Shown here: positions 8,337 to 15,468 of the stretch, piece by piece | How positions within the stretch are numbered: position 1 is the stretch's first letter | Layout: each line of letters opens with the position of its first letter | Source: Lysinibacillus sphaericus OT4b.31 | GTDB taxonomy: Bacteria > Bacillota > Bacilli > Bacillales_A > Planococcaceae | Assembly: GCF_000392615.1 (NCBI RefSeq) | Contig: NZ_KB933398.1 | Coordinates: 1,712,182 to 1,776,181 of the forward strand | Direction of reading: 5' to 3' | DNA length: 64,000 bases | Translations under genes and position numbers: made by a program | Notes under the pieces: generated by a model | Told to the model about the DNA's origin: nothing | Databases searched by the model: none | What the model saw: the letters and a program-made list of their open reading frames with translations, nothing else

Positions 8337-9121
8337 TGAAAAAGAGAGGCTTTGCTGATTTCTTTTTCCTCCTTTTCGTTTTGTATTTAGTATTGCCGAT
8401 TGTTGCGACGACACTTTATGCCTTTTCTTCTAAATGGAATAAAACAATTTTTCCAGAGGGGCTGACATTTAAGTGGCTGGGGACATTATTTCAAGATGCA
8501 GAATTTATCCAAGCGTTCGGACGCTCTGTTTTATTATCAGGGGGAGCGGTCGTAGTAGCTATGTTAGTGATTGTCCCTGCAATATTTGTCATTGTTTTGT
8601 ATTTTCCAAAGTATGAAAAATGGATTCAAGTGGCAGTTGTCATGGTGTATTCCTTCCCAGGTGTTATTTTAGCAGTAGGATTAATTCGCGTGTATTCCAC
8701 AGTAGGTGTACCGATGATCTTAGTGGTGCTAGGTGCCTATGTTATCGGTATTCTGCCATATATTTATCAAGGTACACGCAATAGTTTGCGTAATGTAGAC
8801 GCAAGGCAACTTTTAGATGCAGCGCAATTACTTGGCGCCTCTAAAATGCAGGCATTTATGAAAATACTTTTACCGACTGTCTATCCAGGGTTATTTGCGG
8901 GTGCATTATTATCATTTTCAGTGCTGTTTGGTGAATTTGTTCTCATTAATTTAGTCGTAGGTTCACGCTTTGAAACTGTGCAAATTTATTTGATGAAAAA
9001 ACTAAGTGCAAGTGGACACATTGCCAGTGCTGTTGTCTTTATTTATCTCGTTCTAATGTGCTTATTAACGTTTGTTATCGCACTGTTAACAAAACGATCG
9101 AAAGGTGCTGCAAATATATGA
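8336..9121 (+). CDS. ABC transporter permease (second subunit)
   Basis: A six-helix permease of about 261 residues, PotC/PhnV-like, with the coupling loop DAAQLLGASKMQAFMKILLPTVYPG. An in-frame upstream start at 8303 would overlap the previous gene by 33 bases. ATG 8336 has AAGGGGG eight bases upstream and yields MKKRGFADFF, so it is taken as the start. It forms the membrane channel with the preceding permease and overlaps the ATPase gene by four bases (ATGA). Confidence 0.85.
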   Translation: MKKRGFADFFFLLFVLYLVLPIVATTLYAFSSKWNKTIFPEGLTFKWLGTLFQDAEFIQAFGRSVLLSGGAVVVAMLVIVPAIFVIVLYFPKYEKWIQVAVVMVYSFPGVILAVGLIRVYSTVGVPMILVVLGAYVIGILPYIYQGTRNSLRNVDARQLLDAAQLLGASKMQAFMKILLPTVYPGLFAGALLSFSVLFGEFVLINLVVGSRFETVQIYLMKKLSASGHIASAVVFIYLVLMCLLTFVIALLTKRSKGAANI

Positions 9122-10119
9122 GCTATATTGTCATAGAAGGACTTCATAAAAAGTATGGCCATTCAACAGTTTTATCGAATATTGATATGAGGATTGAAAA
9201 AGGGGAATTTATTACGCTTTTAGGGCCAAGTGGCTGTGGAAAAAGTACGATTTTACGCATTGTTGCGGGTTTAACAGATGCATCTGCAGGTTGTATTCAA
9301 ATAGAAGGAAAAGATATGCTTGGAATTCAGCCGAAAGACCGTCAAGTTGGGATGGTTTTTCAATCCTACGCGCTCTTTCCGAATATGACCGTCAAGGAGA
9401 ATATAGCGTTCGGCTTGCATATGCAGAAAGTCAATAACGCTGACATTGAACAACGTGTGCAAGAGATGCTTGCTATTGTGCATTTAACGGAAAAAACGAA
9501 TGCCTATCCAAAGGAATTGTCTGGCGGACAGCAGCAACGAGTTGCTTTGGCACGAGCTTTAATTGTGCGTCCCAAGGTACTGCTTTTAGATGAGCCACTT
9601 AGCGCACTGGATGCACAAATTCGTAAAAAATTGCAAGAAGATTTACGAGCAATACAACGAAAACTTGATATGACAATGATTTTAGTGACACATGACCAAG
9701 AAGAAGCAATGGCTGTTTCTGACAAAATATTTGTCATGAGTAATGGGCAAATTGCGCAAAGTGGAACACCTACTGCCATTTATACAAAACCGGAAAGTGA
9801 ATTTATTGCTAATTTTATCGGGCATTATAATGTCTTTACACGTCAAGTGCTTGAGAAAATAATTGGCTGCACCTTGCCAGGAGATGGTTTAAAGTTTGCT
9901 ATTCGTCCAGAGGCCATTCATGCACAAGCAATGGAAGGGGACGTGGGTCTATCGGGCGTAGCGAAGCATTCATTAATGACTGGCAATGTCATTCGTACAA
10001 CCTTTGAGGGGGAATGTATGTTTACGATGGAGCAATTACATCAACGAGGAAAACTGTTTGAAGTGGGCAAAAAATATGAGTGCTATGTGGCAAAGGAAGA
10101 TGTGATTGCTTTATCATGA
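9118..10119 (+). CDS. ABC transporter ATP-binding protein
   Basis: A 333-residue ATPase that drives import through the two permeases. Motifs are Walker A GPSGCGKST (about 36-44), Q-loop FQSYALFPNMT, signature LSGGQQQR, Walker B LLLDEPLSALD and H-loop VTHDQEE. A shortened TOBE-like tail follows from about residue 270. The frame is open from 9058, but ATG 9118 overlaps the previous stop as ATGA and gives the canonical N-terminus MSYIVIEGLHKKYG. It also overlaps the regulator gene by four bases, so the run is translationally coupled. Confidence 0.9.
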   Translation: MSYIVIEGLHKKYGHSTVLSNIDMRIEKGEFITLLGPSGCGKSTILRIVAGLTDASAGCIQIEGKDMLGIQPKDRQVGMVFQSYALFPNMTVKENIAFGLHMQKVNNADIEQRVQEMLAIVHLTEKTNAYPKELSGGQQQRVALARALIVRPKVLLLDEPLSALDAQIRKKLQEDLRAIQRKLDMTMILVTHDQEEAMAVSDKIFVMSNGQIAQSGTPTAIYTKPESEFIANFIGHYNVFTRQVLEKIIGCTLPGDGLKFAIRPEAIHAQAMEGDVGLSGVAKHSLMTGNVIRTTFEGECMFTMEQLHQRGKLFEVGKKYECYVAKEDVIALS

Positions 10120-10898
10120 CATATGCAAAAATTGAACGATTCGATTTTATTTTGAAGCAACTAGAAGTAGATGGGAAAATAATTGTCGTAAACATTGCTG
10201 AGGCACTTCAAGTTGCGCCAGAAACCATTCGTCGGGATTTGGATGAGCTAGAGGAACAGCATTTATTAACGCGAGTGCATGGAGGAGCAGTGCAATATAC
10301 AAACGTCAGAACAGAACCGGCGTTTTTACGTAAGCTGCAAATGCAAAAAGAGGCGAAGTGTAACATTGCTCGTCTAGCTGCGAGGCGTATATGTCATGGG
10401 GATACGATTGCTGTTGATACAGGAACAACGACTGTACATATAGCTGATTATTTAATGGGGATTGATGATATTACCGTCGTCACAAATTCCATAGCTGCTG
10501 CTGCGCAATTTAATCTTGCCATTGAAGAGAGACGAATGACGGGCAAAGTGATTTTGCTTGGTGGGACGACTAATCCAAGACAATCCTCTGTTGCAGGTGC
10601 CATGACATTGGAATGGTTGGGCAATATGAATTTTGACAAAGCATTTTTATCATGTGGTGGCATGAAAGGTGGCATTGTCTATGATTATGATTTGGATGAA
10701 TCGCTCATTTCTCAAAAGATGCTTGAAAATAGCAAAACGGCCATTTTATTAAGCGATTCTACAAAAATCAATGGCAAATCGTTTTATCAAATTTGTCACT
10801 TGGCCGAGTGCACAGAAATAATTTGTGATGTGGCATGCCCAGAAGGATGGCAAGCATACGAAGAAATGTGGACGATAGGTAATGGAGGGAAAAGCTGA
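10116..10898 (+). CDS. DeoR-family transcriptional regulator
   Basis: A 260-residue repressor-type protein. The winged helix at the N-terminus contains the DeoR signature VAPETIRRDLDELEEQHLLTRVHGGA, and the C-terminal domain resembles sugar-phosphate-sensing DeoR domains (DTGTTTVHIADYL, VTNSIAAA). ATG 10116 overlaps the preceding stop (ATGA); the longer frame to 10080 has no ribosome binding site. DeoR proteins usually respond to a phosphorylated intermediate, which fits an operon that would release one. The putative operator is at 5470-5525. Confidence 0.85.
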   Translation: MTYAKIERFDFILKQLEVDGKIIVVNIAEALQVAPETIRRDLDELEEQHLLTRVHGGAVQYTNVRTEPAFLRKLQMQKEAKCNIARLAARRICHGDTIAVDTGTTTVHIADYLMGIDDITVVTNSIAAAAQFNLAIEERRMTGKVILLGGTTNPRQSSVAGAMTLEWLGNMNFDKAFLSCGGMKGGIVYDYDLDESLISQKMLENSKTAILLSDSTKINGKSFYQICHLAECTEIICDVACPEGWQAYEEMWTIGNGGKS

Positions 10899-11911
10899 TG
10901 ACAATTGATTATCATGTGCATTTAGAGGAAGGACCCTATTCATTCCGTTGGTTAGAACGTACCTCTCAGGCCATGGCATTTTTTGATGAAGCTGACCTTA
11001 CTGCGAAGGGGTCGAAAGGGCTTATAGAGAGGCAAATACAGGCCTTAGCACAACGATTGCAAAAGGGATGTTATAATGAAGAATGGCTCGATTTATATTT
11101 GCAGCAGGCAAAGCGACTAGGATTACGAGAAGTGGGCATTGTCGACCATTTGTATCGATTTCAGGAGACGCGTGCTTACTTTGAACGCTATATGCAGTTG
11201 GATGAAAATACGGAAGTCGGTGAATTGCAACGTTACTGGTTAGATAGTGTTATGACAGAACAGATGGATAATTTTGTATCAGCCATTACAAATGCAAAGG
11301 AAAGATGGCGGCGACAAGGTATTGCTTTAAAACTTGGCATAGAGGCGGATTATTTTGTAGGTGGCGAAGAAGAGTTAGCGACTTTGCTACAAGATTATCC
11401 ATGGGATTATGTAATTGGTTCTGTGCATTTTGTGGATGGCTGGGGCTTTGATAACCCGCAAACGCAGTATATATTCGAGAACATGGATACAGAGGCATTG
11501 CAGGAAAAGTATGCACAATTTTTTTCTACGGTAGAGAAAATGATACACTCGAGGATGTTTGATTTTGTGGCGCATTTGGATAATTTTAAGGTCTTTAACT
11601 ATCACATTAAAGATGAGGCTTTTCTACATGCATGGTATGTGCGAATTGCTGATGCGCTGGTCACAACACGAACAGCTACGGAAATTAATGCAGGGCTATA
11701 TTATCGCTACCCCGTGAAGGAAATGTGCCCGGGGTCTCATTTCTTACAAGTGTTAGTTGAACAGGGCGTAGAGTTTACAGTTTCCTCAGATGCGCATTTC
11801 CCTGATGATGTAGGAAAGTATACATTTGCGAATACGGATGTGCTAAAGAGCCTTGACGTTGACTCCATACTAGGTTTTAATGAGCGAAAAAAGAACTATA
11901 TAGAGCTATAA
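10898..11911 (+). CDS. PHP-domain metal-dependent phosphoesterase
   Basis: A 337-residue member of the polymerase and histidinol phosphatase (PHP) family. Metal ligands visible in order are His6 and His8 in YHVHLEEG, IVDHLYRF, GSVHFVDGW, HLDNFK and SSDAHFPDD. This set is complete, so it should be active as a hydrolase. The start overlaps the regulator's stop (TGATG). As the last gene of the seven it may remove a phosphate after the phosphatase-superfamily enzyme has acted. A histidinol phosphatase role is unlikely because there are no his genes nearby. Confidence 0.8.
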   Translation: MTIDYHVHLEEGPYSFRWLERTSQAMAFFDEADLTAKGSKGLIERQIQALAQRLQKGCYNEEWLDLYLQQAKRLGLREVGIVDHLYRFQETRAYFERYMQLDENTEVGELQRYWLDSVMTEQMDNFVSAITNAKERWRRQGIALKLGIEADYFVGGEEELATLLQDYPWDYVIGSVHFVDGWGFDNPQTQYIFENMDTEALQEKYAQFFSTVEKMIHSRMFDFVAHLDNFKVFNYHIKDEAFLHAWYVRIADALVTTRTATEINAGLYYRYPVKEMCPGSHFLQVLVEQGVEFTVSSDAHFPDDVGKYTFANTDVLKSLDVDSILGFNERKKNYIEL

Positions 11912-11923
11912 TTTCATGAAAGG

Positions 11924-11958
11924 GTCACCGTCGATACATATCTTCGGTGACTTTTTTT
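11924..11958 (+). terminator. Terminator of the organophosphate-type operon
   Basis: GTCACCG (11924-11930) pairs with CGGTGAC (11945-11951), followed by seven T. Confidence 0.9.
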
Positions 11959-11973
11959 CGTTAACGGAGAAAG

Positions 11974-12036
11974 ACGGATAAAATCGCTGGAGTGACGGAT
12001 AGAATCATCAAACCGACCGGCAGAACCACTAAACCG
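11974..12036. repeat. Three imperfect 21-bp tandem repeats
   Basis: Units start at 11974, 11995 and 12016, each beginning AC(G/C)G and carrying a central AATC or AACC. A similar set lies at 57579-57662. The 63 bases have no gene; the open minus-strand frame here is a by-product of the 21-base period. Confidence 0.6.
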
Positions 12037-12083
12037 AAAGAAAGTGTATTTAAGTCGAAACCACGACATTTAGTACGCAAACC

Positions 12084-12113
12084 TTGTAGGAAGTAGTAAT
12101 CATTCAGTATAAT
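12084..12113 (+). promoter_or_regulatory. Sigma-A type promoter of miaB
   Basis: TTGTAG (12084-12089), an 18-base spacer and a perfect TATAAT (12108-12113), 57 bases before the miaB start. Confidence 0.6.
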
Positions 12114-12169
12114 AATAAAATGGGAATTCGAATGCACGGATTTCGTTTGAAAGGAGTTACCTGATTGCA

Positions 12170-13714
12170 ATGAATGAGGAACAACGATTAGCCAGTCAAC
12201 AAGTCAATCAACCGAAAAAAGAAGACAAGCCTGAAAAGGATTATAGTCAATATTTTGAGAAGGTCTTTACAGCACCTTCATTAAAAGATGCTAAAAAACG
12301 TGGGAAAGAAGAAATTAAGTACCATAAGGATTTTAATATTGCCGAAGAGTTTGCAGGCATGGGCGAGGGGCGTACGTTTTATATCCGTACATATGGCTGC
12401 CAAATGAACGAGCATGATACTGAAGTGATGGCCGGGATATTTATGCAACTTGGCTACACATCAACAGAGATAATTGAGGAAGCAGATGTTGTGTTACTGA
12501 ATACTTGTGCAATTCGTGAAAATGCGGAGAACAAAGTTTTTGGCGAACTTGGCTTCCTGTTAAAATATAAACGTAAAAATCCAGAAATGCTTATCGGTGT
12601 TTGTGGCTGTATGTCACAGGAAGAATCCGTTGTAAACAAAATATTAAAAACTTACCCTCACGTCGATATGGTGTTTGGTACACATAATATTCACCGTTTG
12701 CCCAATATTTTAAAAGAAGCCTATATGTCGAAGGAATTGGTCATTGAAGTTTGGTCAAAAGAGGGCGACGTTATTGAAAACCTGCCCAAAAAACGTCTTG
12801 GTTCCATTAAGGCTTGGGTCAATATCATGTACGGCTGCGATAAGTTTTGTACGTATTGTATCGTACCGTATACGCGTGGTAAGGAACGTAGTCGCCGTCC
12901 GGAAGAAATTATTGGCGAAGTGCGGGAACTAGCGGCTGCGGGCTATAAAGAAATCATGTTGCTTGGACAAAATGTTAATGCTTACGGAAAAGATTTTGAG
13001 GACATGGAGTACCGACTCGGTGATTTAATGGACGAATTACGAAAAATCGATATCCCACGTATTCGTTTTACAACGAGTCATCCACGCGACTTTGATGATC
13101 ATTTAATTGAGGTACTAGCAAAGGGTGGTAACCTCGTTGAACATATTCATTTGCCCGTGCAGTCAGGTTCGAATGAAGTGTTAAAAATAATGGCTCGCAA
13201 ATATACACGAGAACATTTCCTTGGCTTAGTGGATAGAATAAAAGCGGCTATCCCAGGGGTTACATTAACAACGGATATTATTGTTGGTTATCCAAACGAA
13301 ACAGAAGAGCAATTCGAAGAGACACTTGCTCTATATCGTGAAGTCGGCTTTGATATGGCGTTTACGTATATTTATTCTCCACGTGAGGGTACACCAGCAG
13401 CGAAAATGATTGATAATGTACCAGAAGATGTGAAAAAACAACGTCTTCATCGTTTAAATGCAGTTGTACAAGAGTATTCTAGAAAAGCATTAGCAGGTTT
13501 GGAAGGCGAGATTGTAGAGGTGCTAGTTGAGGGGACAAGTAAACGTCGTGAAGATGTCCTTGCAGGCTACACACGTAAAAATCGCCTCGTGAATTTTAAA
13601 GCACCAGCAGAACTTATTGGTCAGTTAGTGTCAGTAAAAATAATCGAAGCTACTTCATATTCATTACGTGGTGAATTTGTGGAAGTAGTAAAAAACGAAA
13701 AGGTGGAAGCGTAA
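12170..13714 (+). CDS. miaB: tRNA-2-methylthio-N6-dimethylallyladenosine synthase MiaB
   Basis: A 514-residue radical-SAM enzyme that adds the methylthio group to i6A37 of tRNAs reading U-starting codons. The N-terminal methylthiotransferase domain begins with [10 protein letters not shown] and includes further Cys residues ([15 protein letters not shown]) for one iron-sulfur cluster. The radical-SAM motif [16 protein letters not shown] follows, then a TRAM domain near the C-terminus. The first 65 residues are a charged extension seen in Bacillus MiaB. AAAGGAG lies 13 bases before ATG 12170, a little far. ricA follows directly, as in B. subtilis (ymcB-ymcA). miaA, whose product makes its substrate, is at 24157. 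Confidence 0.97.
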   Translation: MNEEQRLASQQVNQPKKEDKPEKDYSQYFEKVFTAPSLKDAKKRGKEEIKYHKDFNIAEEFAGMGEGRTFYIRTYGCQMNEHDTEVMAGIFMQLGYTSTEIIEEADVVLLNTCAIRENAENKVFGELGFLLKYKRKNPEMLIGVCGCMSQEESVVNKILKTYPHVDMVFGTHNIHRLPNILKEAYMSKELVIEVWSKEGDVIENLPKKRLGSIKAWVNIMYGCDKFCTYCIVPYTRGKERSRRPEEIIGEVRELAAAGYKEIMLLGQNVNAYGKDFEDMEYRLGDLMDELRKIDIPRIRFTTSHPRDFDDHLIEVLAKGGNLVEHIHLPVQSGSNEVLKIMARKYTREHFLGLVDRIKAAIPGVTLTTDIIVGYPNETEEQFEETLALYREVGFDMAFTYIYSPREGTPAAKMIDNVPEDVKKQRLHRLNAVVQEYSRKALAGLEGEIVEVLVEGTSKRREDVLAGYTRKNRLVNFKAPAELIGQLVSVKIIEATSYSLRGEFVEVVKNEKVEA

Positions 13715-14152
13715 ATGACTGAAGTAATGTACACAAAAGAAGATTTAATTAAGAAATCACATGAAATTGCACACATGATTGCCAATACGCCAGAAGTTGA
13801 GTTTTTCAAAAAGGCAGAAGCACAAATCAACGAAAATCAACTTGTACGTGAACGTATTGCTAGTTTAAAGAGCTTGCAAAAACAAGCTGTAAACTTCCAA
13901 CACTTAGGCAAAGAAAAAGCGCTGAAAATGATTGAAGACAAAATCGCGAAAATCGAAGAAGAAATTAATGCAATCCCGGTTGTCCAACAATTTAAAGATT
14001 CACAAGTTGATGTCAATGATTTGTTACAATTAGTGTCGAACACAATTGCTAACAATGTCACTAATGAAATTATCCGTTCAACAGGTGGTGATTTACTACG
14101 TGGTGAAACAGGTTCATACGTAGCGAATTCACAACCTGGAAGCTGTTCATAA
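13715..14152 (+). CDS. ricA: RicA/YmcA family regulatory protein
   Basis: A 145-residue mostly helical protein of the YmcA family (DUF964/YlbF-like fold). In B. subtilis RicA forms a complex with RicF and RicT that promotes RNase Y-dependent mRNA maturation, biofilm formation, competence and sporulation. The sequence IAHMIANTPEVEFFKKAEAQI and the order after miaB identify it. It starts one base after the miaB stop codon, with GAAAAGGTGGAAG inside the miaB end as ribosome binding site. A terminator follows. Confidence 0.93.
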   Translation: MTEVMYTKEDLIKKSHEIAHMIANTPEVEFFKKAEAQINENQLVRERIASLKSLQKQAVNFQHLGKEKALKMIEDKIAKIEEEINAIPVVQQFKDSQVDVNDLLQLVSNTIANNVTNEIIRSTGGDLLRGETGSYVANSQPGSCS

Positions 14153-14163
14153 ATAATAAAAGT

Positions 14164-14198
14164 AATGGCTCGAATGACTGCATTCGGGCTATTTTTTT
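14164..14198 (+). terminator. Terminator after ricA
   Basis: The stem GGCTCGAATG / CATTCGGGCT has a four-base ACTG loop and includes wobble pairs; a run of seven T follows. Confidence 0.9.
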
Positions 14199-14411
14199 GC
14201 ATGGTATTGAGGATTTTAGAGCTTAGGAGATGTTGCTCGGACTGAGCGAATACATACGCTAAGAGTTTAAGAATTTTTTAGTGTGATTTGGCAACGATGC
14301 CCGCAATCTGAAAAAGATATAAAGTGATTCGACTGGATTCTATGAAATATGTTCACCCAATGGGCGCTACCTGCATATGATGGAGTGAAAAGAGTCGAAG
14401 GAGGAATTGCG

Positions 14412-15008
14412 CTGAAACGTTTACGACAAATCGTGACGAAAGCAGTAGTTGCCAAGGGGAAGAAGAGAACGGAAGATCGTGTTACATTATGTCCAACAAA
14501 TAAACCGACGAGTATTCTTGGTTGCTGGGTAATCAATCATACTTGCTCAGCAAAAAAAGTCGGTAAATTTGTAGAAGTATCAGGGAAATTTGATGTCAAT
14601 GTTTGGTATGCGTATAGTAACCATTCGAAAACAGCTGTGTTTTCAGAAACGGTTCACTATAAAGACAAAGTAAGACTACATTTCAGAGATGGTGAAGTTA
14701 GTGTTAGCGATGATGTACGTGTGCGTGTAATCCAAGAACCAAATTGCATGGAAGCGGTAATTTCTCCATGTGGAACGAAATTTGAAATAGTAGTAGAACG
14801 AGAAATTGTCGTAGACGTAATGGGTGAAATGACAATTTGTATTAGTGTACACCCTCTAGATTTCGAAGAAGAATGGAGTTTAAATGATGAAAGTTCATCC
14901 TCATCTTCATCTAGCTCCAGTTCTAGTTCATCGTCTAGCTCTAGCTCTAGCGACGAAGGTAGGTATGTATTAGAGTCTTCATCGTTTCCTGACGAGCGTC
15001 CAAGATAA
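14412..15008 (+). CDS. cotE: Outer spore coat morphogenetic protein CotE (apparent CTG start)
   Basis: CotE directs assembly of the outer spore coat. The protein aligns with B. subtilis CotE from its first residues: LKRLRQIVTKAVVAKG here against MSEYREIITKAVVAKG as I recall it, and later VNVWYAYSNHSKTAVFSE and EPNCMEAVISP. That alignment puts the start at CTG 14412, seven bases after AAGGAGG (14398-14404). No ATG, GTG or TTG is suitably placed; ATG 14349 and GTG 14385 would add residues ahead of the ribosome binding site. The C-terminus differs from the acidic tail of B. subtilis: residues 161-180 are twenty consecutive serines. About 198 residues in all. Confidence 0.9.
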   Translation: MKRLRQIVTKAVVAKGKKRTEDRVTLCPTNKPTSILGCWVINHTCSAKKVGKFVEVSGKFDVNVWYAYSNHSKTAVFSETVHYKDKVRLHFRDGEVSVSDDVRVRVIQEPNCMEAVISPCGTKFEIVVEREIVVDVMGEMTICISVHPLDFEEEWSLNDESSSSSSSSSSSSSSSSSSSSDEGRYVLESSSFPDERPR

Positions 15009-15029
15009 AACACAACAAGAAGTTTTTTT

Positions 15030-15090
15030 GATACATGCGAAATGCTAGCATCTTTACAAAGGTGAAATAAGCGTTTCGCATGTATCTTTT
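15030..15090. terminator. Long hairpin after cotE
   Basis: GATACATGCGAAA (15030-15042) pairs perfectly with TTTCGCATGTATC (15074-15086), extended by three inner pairs, around a 25-base loop; TTTTG follows on the plus strand and T-runs also precede the stem. Probably ends the cotE transcript. Confidence 0.7.
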
Positions 15091-15468
15091 GTTATAATAA
15101 AACTATCTTCATTCAACAAAAGACATCTCCTACTAATAATAGGGAATGATTGCGGAAAAATCTTGTTGTTCAGTGCGTGTGCATGCACTAGCTGAACAAA
15201 GATATAGCCTACGGTGGATGGCACAGATATTTTGAGCGTGAAAACGTAGTTAGCGCTGTGACGGCGGTAGATTTTGAATGGTATTGTTTTAGGTTGTTAG
15301 CCTACAATCGTGACAATTAGGTGACACAGGCTAACTGATTTGTATCATGCAGATTTAAGCACAATTCAAAATCGAGACGCATTGTTAATCTGTTCCGAAA
15401 GCCATAGCGGCAGGTACAAATACGCCAAGGCAAATTTGATATATGGTAAGAGCGAGGGAAAAGATGAA
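15091..15468 (+). other. Structured leader region upstream of mutS
   Basis: No gene is supported here; the frame of mutS is open upstream to 15340 but has no ribosome binding site there. Two hairpins stand out: GTTCAG (15168-15173) with CTGAAC (15192-15197), enclosing the palindrome GTGCATGCAC, and GTTAGCCT (15296-15303) with AGGCTAAC (15328-15335). Neither is followed by a T-run. This may be a structured 5' leader. Confidence 0.5.

Noticed and set aside
11961-12170. Minus-strand 69-codon frame with heptad-like repeats (VVLPVGLMILSV)
   Set aside because: The apparent repeats come from the 21-bp period of the DNA (seven codons), and there is no ribosome binding site.
14657-15013. Minus-strand frame with a Glu/Asp/Leu-rich run
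   Set aside because: It is the mirror of the polyserine codons of cotE; cotE is well supported by homology.
15340-15468. 43-codon extension at the 5' end of mutS
   Set aside because: MutS homologues start at the Met encoded at 15469, a ribosome binding site precedes that codon, and the extension starts just after a hairpin.
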